Source of the DNA: Pilaira anomala
Taxonomy: Eukaryota > Mucoromycota > Mucoromycetes > Mucorales > Mucoraceae
Reading direction: 5' to 3'
Assembly (NCBI GenBank): GCA_025716855.1
Contig: JAIXMQ010000127.1
Span: 1 to 40,261, forward strand
Length of the DNA stretch: 40,261 nt
Under the pieces are notes generated by a model. That model was given only the letters and a program-made list of their open reading frames with translations. It searched no databases and was not told the origin of the DNA. Below are positions 32,431-40,261 of the stretch, piece by piece. How positions within the stretch are numbered: position 1 is the stretch's first letter; each line of letters opens with the position of its first letter. The translations under genes were made by a program, and so were the position numbers.

Positions 32431-34131
32431 TTAGTTTCCAGTAATAACAACCTTTCCCTTTTCAAGGAAACCGTGTTCAAGATCGCCACCCATAAAAGTA
32501 GGACATATAAGAAATCTAACCAGACCATTGGTTCTACCTTTCACTTCTGTCATTGTTTCCTCTTGGAATTTTTCTTTTCCTTCTTCAATACCAATTGTTG
32601 TGATTTCAACTTCTTGACCACGCATTGCAACAGTTAACTTTAAACATTTATCAACAATATCACATATTTTGTTATAATATCTCTTTTCTTCATCTACAGC
32701 AGCATCATTTTCACGCAAGAATGGATGATAAATTTCAGCAAGATCATCATAAATTAAGGTAGCAATATTTTGTTTTTCTTTTTGAGCTGCTTGATGGATT
32801 TCACTATCCTTACTACTTTTAGCGACAACAGCCGCCATTTGTTGACGTAAACGAACAGAAAATTGTGATGAATGAGATTGAAGCCAATCATTTAAAGCTT
32901 GATAAGCCGCATTTACTTTAAGACCTGGATAGATAGGGACACTAAAAACGTGCTTTACTAAATGCTCATGCACTAACTTTTCTGCTAAAAGGTTTACAAA
33001 TGAAGGTTCCATTTCACCTGTAGTGGGATCAACGATATTAAGTTTTGGCCAAGTGGAAACGAATTTTTGAGTTGCTCTTGCTCTATCTGCTTTTTTGTTT
33101 AATGTCATAAGTAATCGAGCAATAGAATATTTTAAGAGTTTAAAAGAATCTCGAATGGTTGAAAGATCATCATCCGTTGCTCGAATAGCACGTGTATGCT
33201 CAAAGAAACTATGCTCAATTGCCGAATACTCTGCTTCCTTATCTTTAAATACTTTTTGTGCTTCGGCTAATTCCATTTGATAACGTTCTTTTGTCTTTTT
33301 TTCTTGTTCGATTTCTACTGTTCTTTGTGCAATAAGTTCATTGAGTTGTTCCAATTCATGTTGAAAACTGAGATGTTGTTGTTGATGAGCTTGTTGTTGA
33401 TATTGTTGACGAGCTTGTGCTTGTTGCTGAGCTAGTTGCTGTTGTGTTGGTTGTACCTGAGTTTGTTGTTGTGTTTGAGCTTGTTGTTGCGCTTGTTTTT
33501 GTGCTTGTTCCGCTTCATCAGATGATGTAGGTTGTGGTGGCAACGCGTTTGTTTCTACTTCTTTCATGGCTTGTTCTGGGTACATTTCTAGTTCTAAAAA
33601 GATGGAGATGACAACAACAACAACAAAAATAAAAAAATAACAACAATAAAAATAAAGAAAAAAAGAGAGAAAGATAAATAAAATGAAAATTAGAGAAAAT
33701 AAAAAAATTAAGGTTACAAACACATTTTAAAAAAAGGGGGCACACACGCACACACACACACACACATACACACAGAAAATATTATTACCTTTTTGATGAG
33801 AGAAAGTTTGGCCGTGGTGTTGAGTTGTATTTTCAGTTCCTGGGCTATAAGAAACAGAAGTAGATAAAATAGGTCTTGAAATAAAACCATTATCGTCAGT
33901 TGTAGTCATTCTTCTATTACTTGTTGGCATGTTGGAAGATTCCTTGTTTTTTGATTTAAATAAACCTCTCATTTTATTTCCTGCTGAATTAAGATTACGA
34001 ACTGTTTTTGAACGATGAACAGACTTTGAAGGAGTGGGTGAAATATCTAAAGGTAATGCAGTATTATTATTTTCATGAACTGGTACTTTAGGTGCAGTTT
34101 CGTCTATCGAATTTGGTTTAATATCAGTCAT
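32431..34131 (-). CDS. Unrecognised polyQ and coiled-coil protein
   Basis: Family not recognised. Exons on the minus strand: 34131-33789 and 33593-32431; phase closes, 501 aa. Seen: an N-terminal disordered, Ser/Thr/basic region with HRSKTVRNLNSAGNKMRGLF (about 45-65); a long Gln-rich block built on AQQQ/QQQA units (about 143-190); a coiled coil (about 191-240, LNELIAQRTVEIEQEKKTKE); then an all-helical C-terminal domain (about 250-470) with AFAST-free but conserved-looking runs such as LLKYSIARLLMTLNKKADRA, DDLAEIYHPFLREN and FLICPTFMGGD, ending KVVITGN. The GLVRFLICPTFMGGD segment suggests a folded domain rather than low complexity only. Microsatellites (CA repeat near 33741-33775, CAA repeats near 33608) flank the exons. 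Same strand as the AIG1 gene, 145 bp upstream. Confidence 0.85.
33741..33775. repeat. CA/TG microsatellite in an intron
   Basis: CACACACGCACACACACACA-type dinucleotide tract on the plus strand, inside the intron at 33594-33788 of the polyQ protein gene. Confidence 0.9.
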
Positions 34132-35751
34132 ATCGTTATTATTATATTATATATATAAAAAAAAGAGAAAAAAAAAAAGAAATAAATAAGGGAAAGGGAT
34201 AATAAACCACCTATATTTAGTTCATTTGATGGGAATGTGCAAATCTTGTCCGATATGAAACTATTACCAGATGAGTTTAAACAAATTTTTCATGTGTAAC
34301 TAGAATTTATTGTCTCGAAGAAGAAAGGTTTAATATGTATCAAAAAAGGCTTTATTTTCGGTATTTTACTAGTTCATTAAGTGTATACATATCAATCTTA
34401 CGTTACAGTACATAAGTTTACAGCGAGAACTATAGTCTATATCTTTCCGTCCTTTTTTTTTAAGGCTTAGAAAAACTTGTTTTTTTTATTTAGACAGTTG
34501 AATAATAGGCCCCCGTAAAATATAGTAAAATAGCGGTAAAGCTGAAAGTTACAGCACACAACAGAATGCAAAGGTTAAATTTTCAACCGATCTTGGGCAG
34601 AGGAGTCAGCTCATAAAAAAGGAGTGAAAAGAAAATCATCTTTTTTTTTAAAAAAAAATTGAAAGGAAGTAATCAAATGTATTTTACATACTTTGTATCA
34701 ATTGAATCACAGGTGCATAGGCTAGTATTACTTTGCCAAGAAATTTTATAGGCACATGAGTACAGTCGTAAATGAAAAACTCTCAAATTAACTAAATATT
34801 CACAGAGAAATTAATTATAAAGAAGTACATTCTTTCAAGCTATCATGAATCTTCATTCGAGCATTTAAAAATATAGTGAATTCTACGTATTTTTTAGTTA
34901 CTTGAGTTTCTTGTTTTTTAAATAGGCTATATAATAGAGAAAATTTCGACATTTTGATAATAGCAGCAATAACACTTTTTGGTAAGAAGGAGCTGATTTT
35001 CTTTTCTAAATGCTTTTTATAAACATTTAGAGATAAGCCTAAAGGTCAGCAGGTAGAGTATAATCCTTAAAAAAGCCCTCCCTGTTTTCGTCTGTTCTAT
35101 TACTAAATCAAGAAAGAGGAGCAGATGTCAAATTATCCTCTAAATTAGTTACCGAGGTAACAATATTTTACCTCAGAATAAGTTGGATTAGAAGTTGGAC
35201 ACGTGAAAAAAGTTTTTTATTATGTACAGATGTACGCGTTTCTCTGCACCATTGGTTGTTCAGAAATTGAATATATTAAGATACGAATTCAGTCGACAAG
35301 TATCTATCATACTACAGCATTACAGATATGCAAGGTCAAAGGCTTGCAAATGTGCAGTAGCTAGTTGGATACTTTGGTTTTGCTTTAGTTAAATATAAAT
35401 AATAAGATAAAAATTAAACATTACCCACCTCGATTTCCTAATACGGGAAACTCCATCATCCTCCCAATTTATCCCAGCTATTTTTATAGTTAAAAGAAAA
35501 AATGATCCCTTTTGAAGTTACCTTTGCATTAAGGTAGCGAAGTACTTATGCTATGCTACGTGTTTACTGACCTTGATTAATTTACTAATAGAGAAAATGA
35601 AAGATTTACGGATTTTAATACCAGTTGTTTTTGGGTTTCTTCCGTTTGTGATACTGTTGATATGGTGCCATAGTACTGATTTTTTGCTGTCTTCACCGGG
35701 TGTTTGCCTATTATTGTTGATTGTTAACTACCGTCTATTATTGTCGTCGTG

Positions 35752-35815
35752 CAGTTCAATCCTGGGTGTAATGGCACATAAAACCATACGGATATCGAAG
35801 GAGGAGTTGGAGGTA
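35752..35815 (+). repeat. Direct repeat D, copy 1
   Basis: About 62 bp matching 36072-36137: GTGCAGTT-AATCCT, GTGTAATGGCAC, TAAAACCA, ATACGGATATCGAAGG and GAGTTGGA in the same order with a few substitutions and a short indel. Confidence 0.8.
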
Positions 35816-35902
35816 CACGTCAGCCTTCTGATTAGCAAGCTTTTAGCAGCCCGAGTCGTTCTTTTGTGGGATAGTAGACTTTTAAAGGACTTAAAATAAA
35901 AC

Positions 35903-35947
35903 CGGATCCTCGGATCCCATACAAAAAAAAAATTTTTTGTGGGATAG
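35903..35947. repeat. Hairpin between the D repeats
   Basis: GGATCC-TC-GGATCC followed by ATCCCA, a CAAAAAA run, a TTTTTTG run and TGGGAT. ATCCCA..CAAAAAA pairs with TTTTTTG-TGGGAT with one 2-nt bulge. It lies between the two D repeat copies. Confidence 0.65.
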
Positions 35948-36071
35948 TGTCAGCAATGCAACGGGTTTGTAAAAGCAATGACCAAGTTTTGTGAATTCTG
36001 TTTTCTGGCGAATATGCTCTATCTTGATAAGTCCTGTCTCCTTCTCTTCCGTTCTCGTTTACGAGCGGTTC

Positions 36072-36137
36072 GTGCAGTTTAATCCTGTGTGTAATGGCAC
36101 GTAAAACCAACATACGGATATCGAAGGGAGAGTTGGA
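36072..36137 (+). repeat. Direct repeat D, copy 2
   Basis: Second copy of the D repeat, about 320 bp after copy 1, same orientation, with AACATACGGATATCGAAGG instead of ATACGGATATCGAAGG. Confidence 0.8.
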
Positions 36138-36689
36138 TTGATGGTTCTTATCTTGGTAGTCATCTCTAAGAAAAATATTATCATTGATTGTTGTGTTGTC
36201 GTACTTATCCGTTGTATCCTTGAGACTTCAGCTCTGGTGGGCCTCCTCGTGGTTAGTCTTGGCTAAAGCATTAATAAATTTTTCTTTGAAATAATTATAG
36301 TAATAAAAAAAAGTAATAAACAAAAAGTCCAGATTAAAGTCTAATTTGTTTTGACATGTTGTGATATATGTAAACCCATTTTTTTTTGTTAAGGTGTCTT
36401 GTCCACCAAGATTACACCATTTTTTTTACTGCCAGACTTTATCTTACTTAGCCTTTTTTTCTTTTAGTTATTATATACCTTTAATTCATTGCAAAAATCA
36501 ATTAACAGAATATTCGTTTTTATTTCTAACTAAGCTTGAACTGATACGGTTGATAAAGTATAAGTACAATATTAGCTCAGTGAAGCCTTTAGAAGCTCTA
36601 AAGACACCACATAAACTCATCTGCATTACAGTCAGGAACTCCAAAGACCAAAAGCCTGCGTCCGAAATAACAAGTCCCTCTAAATCAAC

Positions 36690-37000
36690 TATTTCATTAA
36701 ACAATATGATATACAGAAAGTGCAGAATTTGAAGGCGCATCTTTCTATATTTTTAAAAGTATATGTTTAGATGTGCAAAATATACCTGCCTTAAAAAACT
36801 GTAAACCGTTTTATCATAATAACCATTAATATTTGTAATTATTTTATTTTGATTTTTACATCATTTGAAAGAGTGCAAAATTCTGTATTTACCGTCAAAA
36901 GAACAAGCGTTAAACCCTTTTTAATGTAAAGATATATCTACCTTTGTGATTTTTGAAAAAATCCATAGGGGGAGACTAGCAAATTTTTCTAAAAAATGTA
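36690..37000 (+). repeat. Repeat family R, copy 1
   Basis: Matches 37400-37700 in the same orientation over about 300 bp. Shared blocks include TTGAAGGCGCATCTTTCTAT, AAAATATAC-TGCC, TTGATTTTTACATCAT, GATATATCTAC and TTTTGAAAAAATCCATAGGG. Divergence is roughly a third of positions by eye, so an old duplication. Confidence 0.8.
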
Positions 37001-37029
37001 ATTTTTTTCACAGCTTAAAAAAAATTAAA

Positions 37030-37265
37030 AATTAGAAATGCAGATATATTTTTGTATTTAAATGGTTTTAAAGTTTAGACTTTTATTGGTGTCTAAGGTA
37101 GAATTTGACGCTCTTTCGAATGATTTAAAAATAAAAGTAACATGATTAGACATTTTAATAGTCATTGCGAGAAAGCACAGCTTCTATTAGGGCAAGTATA
37201 TTTTTTATATACAAGATAATAAATCTAAATGGATAGAAGTTTTAGTTTTTAAAATCTACATCTTT
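37030..37265 (-). repeat. Repeat family R, inverted copy
   Basis: Reverse complement matches copies 1 and 2: AGGGCAAGTATATTTT here (37191-37206) is the exact reverse complement of 37481-37496, and GACGCTCTTTCGAATGATTTAAAAATAAAAG corresponds to their ATCAT-rich block. Copy 1 and this copy face each other around about 37015, forming a diverged foldback. Confidence 0.7.
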
Positions 37266-37399
37266 GGAATATAACATTGTTTAACAAAATACGTCTTTAT
37301 CCTGATTTGGTTTTTTTCCTGTTTTTTGGACCTAAAAATTGAGATTTGGGTCCAAATTTCTTTCTTTTCAAATTAAAGTCTTTTATTTCACCTATTCTA

Positions 37400-37700
37400 T
37401 TGTACAATATAATATACAATCAATGCCGAATTTGAAGGCGCATCTTTCTATTGATTTAGAATTATTATTTTGTATGTAGAAAATATACTTGCCCTAACAA
37501 AGACTGTATATTGTTTTTTCATAATACTTATTAATATTTATTACTATGCTACTTTGATTTTTACATCATTAAAAAGAGCGTAAAATTCTACATATATCGT
37601 TAAAAAGTCAAGCTTTAAAACCTTTTCAATACCAAGATATATCTACATATCTGAATTTTGAAAAAATCCATAGGGGGGGACTGGCTGATTTTTGCCTAAA
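37400..37700 (+). repeat. Repeat family R, copy 2
   Basis: Direct copy of 36690-37000, about 700 bp further on. It runs into the CCATAGGGGGGACTGG block and then into repeat B. Confidence 0.8.
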
Positions 37701-37825
37701 AATCCACTTTTTCCCCTTTTTCCGATGATTTGATTGGCTCAAAAGTTTTCTCGCTACAGCAAAAAAATCATGTCTACCACCTTTTTCTTTATCAAAAAAA
37801 TTATTAAACATGTAATGTAGTGTAA

Positions 37826-37925
37826 GATATTTGCTACCGTAATACAGTGGTATTTTTATAACTATAAGTGCTCGTTTTTTCTTTAAAAAAAAACTGGGTG
37901 ATTTGGGGAAAATAAATGGGTGATG
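37826..37925 (+). repeat. Dispersed repeat, copy B
   Basis: Second copy of the element at 4297-4385: TTGCTACCGTAATACAGTGGTA, AAGTGCTCG, T-run/A-run switch, AAACTGGGTGATTTGGGGAAAAT and ATGGGTGA. It contains one 10-bp insertion relative to copy A. Confidence 0.6.
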
Positions 37926-38318
37926 TTTAATTCTACCTTTCATCATGATCTATTTACCATTCCTTTTTTTTTAAGATACATGTTATTTAGTTACTAGTTA
38001 CTTATCAAACAGTTTTTATGCAGCCTTGTGTTGTGTTAAAAAAAATATGATTCATTATTTATATAGAACTTCTTTTGATACAAGATATGTTTGTTTTATA
38101 AATCTTCGCCGCTTATGCATTATACTAATTTTAAATCTTTCTTTTTTTTTTTTTTTTTGTACTGTATCTTTACTCGATATTCAAAAAGGCATTTGTTAAA
38201 GACGAAGTTATATATTATATTTAATCATCTGAAGAAACTACTAAACAACCGCCAAAGATATAAAAGACTTTTTTATGACACCCAATAATTTTTTTAGAAA
38301 GTTTTTTTTATTTTTATT

Positions 38319-39023
38319 TTAACAAACGGAATATCTACATCGCGTTTTATGTCTGCTTACTCTTGGTCTCACAAAAGTGAGATACAAGAGTATTACAAAA
38401 ATTGTTAAGGAACAACGGTTATAAAGATAACCGCTGTCCCAAAACAATTTTTTTGAGACAACCAACAGGTTATAGAACGAACCTTTTACTGCCAGAGTAA
38501 AAGGCTCACCTGTTGGGATGAGCCCGAGCTTTAAGGTGGGGGGAGCAGAGAGAGGACAGAAGGGAGAGGCGGAAAGAGGACAGACAGGTTCATTTAACAA
38601 CAAACCCATCACCAGGATGGGCTTGCAAGTGCCAAGAAAGACGGGACAAACAGGAGGGACGGGAAAGACAGGCTTGTTTATTACAAAGATTTCTTTTGAG
38701 GGATCCTTAAGAACAAAAAGAGCTTTTGGTTGCTCTTTTTTCCAACAAACGTCCAGGGTGGATGCTTCTTTGAACAAAGCTATCGTTGAGGGAGCCTTAC
38801 AAACCTCGGAAGAGGCTTCTTGTACCCATGCTGGTACAGCGTCAATCTTGGGAACAAAGTTGCAATGAGCAACCTTAAAGTCCTCGAAGAGGAACGAAGC
38901 AGGGGCTATATAAATATATAAAAAAAAATGAGTATCAACTTACACGAAATATATGATCATACGGATGTACTTACGAAAAACAAAGCTAATTGCTGAAATG
39001 ACATAGCAAAGCAGGGGAAGCAT
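38319..39023 (-). CDS. Small Cys/Pro-rich secreted or membrane protein, unrecognised
   Basis: Not recognised. Exons on the minus strand: 39023-38975 (MLPLLCYVISAISFVF, a typical signal peptide core) and 38905-38319; intron GTAAGT...TATATAG; phase closes, 211 aa. A TATATAAG element lies about 65 bp before the ATG, followed by a pyrimidine-rich leader, which supports this strand. Seen: a C/V/P repeat region (VFPVPPVCPV, EPVCPLSAS, FCPLSAPPT) with CPLSA repeated twice, a hydrophobic stretch near the end (LTIFVILLYLTFV) and a basic Cys-containing tail. Codons are C-rich at third positions, unlike A/T-ending neighbours. The coding DNA is packed with strong stem-loops at 38358-38452, 38462-38516 and 38715-38740. 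A plus-strand open frame (38518-38868) also exists but lacks such support. Possible roles: secreted effector, cell-surface protein or unusual RNA. Function unknown. Confidence 0.6.
38358..38392 (-). other. Stem-loop 1 in the Cys/Pro-rich gene
   Basis: TACTCTTG (38358-38365) pairs with CAAGAGTA (38385-38392) and TCTCAC (38367-38372) with GTGAGA (38377-38382), loop AAAA, one small internal bulge: 14 paired bases. Confidence 0.85.
38397..38452 (-). other. Stem-loop 2, 25-nt arms, in the Cys/Pro-rich gene
   Basis: Arms 38397-38421 and 38428-38452 are inverted copies, 21 of 25 positions matching, around a 6-nt loop. Two of the four differences become G-U pairs in the minus-strand RNA but A-C mismatches in plus-strand RNA, which suggests the minus-strand transcript is the structured one. 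Confidence 0.85.
38462..38516 (-). other. Nested stem-loop 3 in the Cys/Pro-rich gene
   Basis: Outer stem CCAACAGGT (38462-38470) with ACCTGTTGG (38508-38516); inner stem CCTTTTACT (38482-38490) with AGTAAAAGG (38496-38504), loop of 5. Both stems are perfect 9-mers. Confidence 0.85.
38715..38740 (-). other. Stem-loop 4 in the Cys/Pro-rich gene
   Basis: AAAAAGAGC (38715-38723) pairs perfectly with GCTCTTTTT (38732-38740) around an 8-nt loop. Smaller perfect stems follow at 38605-38621 (CCCATC/GATGGG), 38821-38838 (TGTACC/GGTACA), near 38853 (GTTGC/GCAAC) and 38881-38893 (TCCTC/GAGGA). Confidence 0.8.
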
Positions 39024-39085
39024 CTTAAATAAACTGTTATGGAGAGAGAAAAAAAAAAGGGAAAAGGAAAAGAAAAAAGTAACAG

Positions 39086-39093
39086 CTTATATA
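39086..39093 (-). promoter_or_regulatory. TATA box of the Cys/Pro-rich gene
   Basis: TATATAAG on the minus strand, about 65 bp upstream of the ATG at 39023, followed by a CT-rich leader. Position and spacing fit a TATA promoter and support minus-strand transcription. Confidence 0.5.
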
Positions 39094-39592
39094 GTAAAAT
39101 CCATAAAGCATATCTGACTGTTACACTTTTCATGCAAAAAAAAAATTTTTTTTTTTTTTGATTGATATGGTAATTCTGATAAAAGAGCTTGTTATGAAGT
39201 AATCAATATTCATATTTTTTCCTCGGAATTCTCTCATGATAAATATATCATGATATAAGCAGTGATTACTATTAAAAAAAAAAGAAGGAGGTAAAAAAAT
39301 TTTTTCTACTTCCGGAAACTTCAAATAAACAAAACGAAAATATTCATAAGATTTTGATTTGAAAGCCAATAGGATTAGAGAAAAAAGGAGATAAACCTAC
39401 ATTTTAGTCTAGCTCCTTTCTTATTTTAGGACAAGCTCATAAATTTTTTTCTTTGTCATATGTTTTTCCGTCTTTATTTATTTATTGAATATATACCACA
39501 ACACAAGTTGTCTAGACCCATTTTCGGCGACTCAGCTTCTCACACTGATAGAGTGGATGATGTTTTTTGATTGATTTTTGTGTACATATTTG

Positions 39593-39629
<37 letters not shown>

Positions 39630-39824
39630 ATAGCTTTTATGTGAGTACAGATACGCCAAAAAAAATTTTTTTTTGCAATCTGTAACGTATGACACTTCAC
39701 TTTCCATATGCGCTTATATCTATATCTATATACTTATACATGTAATTATCCGGGATTATATTTTTAGATTAAGCAGTAGATTATTCTACTACCATGTAAT
39801 ATGCTTAATTAATTATTTGTCTTT

Positions 39825-39858
<34 letters not shown>

Positions 39859-40261
39859 CGAAATATCCAATGGCCTTACTTAAATACATGTAATATCAAT
39901 AGCCTAATATCTATCTAGATTCAATCTTTTGTAATAAAGAAGTTTATTATAATTATAAAAAAAAGTAGTTAGTTATATATGAAAAAAAAAACATTTTTAA
40001 TTTTTCAGCTTGAAAGAGTATGTAACTATGTGTGTGTCTTGTCTGGAATATTAACTTAAAGTGCAAGCAAAGCTTTAATAAGAATATAAATAACAATTTA
40101 GAATATATAAGGTCAACAAAACTTTATGGATTGAGTTTCTGCTTATGGCTTTAATATACATCATGTAAACTTTTCTTTAATATTGTCGAGTGATTTGTTA
40201 GAGAAAAAGACTGTAGCCAAGGTTTTTACTCATAACGGAGAAAACCTCTTAGCCCAATCAA
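39094..40261. other. A/T-rich spacer to window end
   Basis: No gene recognised. It contains T34-type and A29-type runs (39595-39628 and about 39830-39858) and a perfect palindrome TATATCATGATATA at 39244-39257. Open frames here are low complexity. Confidence 0.55.

Larger units (their letters stand above)
34132..38318. other. 4.2-kb gene-free, repeat-bearing region
   Basis: No convincing coding sequence; the open frames here (for example 35573-35899 and 36361-36732) are low-complexity or lie across repeats. It contains direct repeats near 35750 and 36072, a GGATCC-rich hairpin at about 35903-35947, three copies of a diverged repeat at 36.7-37.7 kb, and copy B of the dispersed repeat at 37826-37925. 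It resembles a graveyard of small or degenerate mobile elements. Confidence 0.65.

Noticed and set aside
35573..35899. 108-codon open frame with hydrophobic start
   Set aside because: It runs across the D repeat and shows no family signature.
34132..38318. Point centromere as found in Mucor
   Set aside because: Mucor kinetochore regions lie in much larger ORF-free tracts, and I cannot verify any centromere motif by eye.
38518..38868. Plus-strand open frame of 116 codons, Gly/Thr/Arg-rich, opposite the Cys/Pro-rich gene
   Set aside because: No promoter or splice support on this strand, while the minus strand has a signal peptide, TATA element and a phase-correct intron.

Overview
The window looks like nuclear DNA of an early-diverging fungus, most likely Mucoromycota (a mould of the Mucor/Rhizopus type). 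The reasons are strong A+T bias, many short GT-AG introns (about 50-90 nt), compact intergenic gaps beside housekeeping genes, and protein families that match fungal orthologues. Species cannot be fixed by eye. Exon boundaries were worked out by matching splice sites to reading phase; apart from one boundary in the first gene, all intact models close in frame.

Layout. (1) 1-3871, minus: MIOS/Sea4, a GATOR2 (SEA complex) WD40 protein whose 3' end lies outside the window. (2) 3994-4269, plus: a tentative 67-residue membrane protein in two exons. (3) 4527-11819, plus: a complete 7-exon SEN1 RNA/DNA helicase of about 2314 aa. (4) 11936-14774, minus: a 7-exon ARS2/SERRATE RNA-processing protein, convergent with SEN1. 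(5) 15078-16095, plus: GAR1, H/ACA snoRNP subunit, divergent from ARS2. (6) 16393-18478, plus: a mitochondrial ClpX-type unfoldase that keeps the ClpP-docking IGF tripeptide. (7) 18.5-20.8 kb: a spacer with pyrimidine-rich tracts, a 20-bp palindrome and short repeats. (8) 20842-21804 and 22543-23537, plus: tandem paralogues of the Apd1/sucrase-ferredoxin-like [2Fe-2S] family. (9) 24589-25623, plus: an unrecognised membrane-anchored acidic protein. (10) 26664-27748, plus: a decayed zinc alcohol dehydrogenase. (11) 28159-29193, plus: proteasome subunit beta-7 (Pre4/PSMB4). (12) 29280-30479, minus: an aldo-keto reductase (Ara2/L-galactose dehydrogenase-like). (13) 31165-32285, minus: an AIG1-type GTPase. 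(14) 32431-34131, minus: an unrecognised polyQ/coiled-coil protein. (15) 34.1-38.3 kb: a gene-free, repeat-bearing region. (16) 38319-39023, minus: a small secreted or membrane Cys/Pro-rich protein whose gene is packed with strong stem-loops. (17) 39.0-40.3 kb: A/T-rich spacer.

Neighbouring housekeeping genes share an RNA theme (SEN1 transcription termination, ARS2 nuclear RNA fate, GAR1 snoRNP). No operon-like logic is implied. The most unusual signals are the chain of stem-loops at 38.36-38.74 kb, the three diverged copies of one repeat (two direct, one inverted) at 36.7-37.7 kb, the tandem Apd1-like pair whose intron cuts the iron-sulphur HxxxH motif, the retained IGF loop in ClpX, and the multiply broken alcohol dehydrogenase. 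I saw no CRISPR array, tRNA, rRNA or intact transposon.
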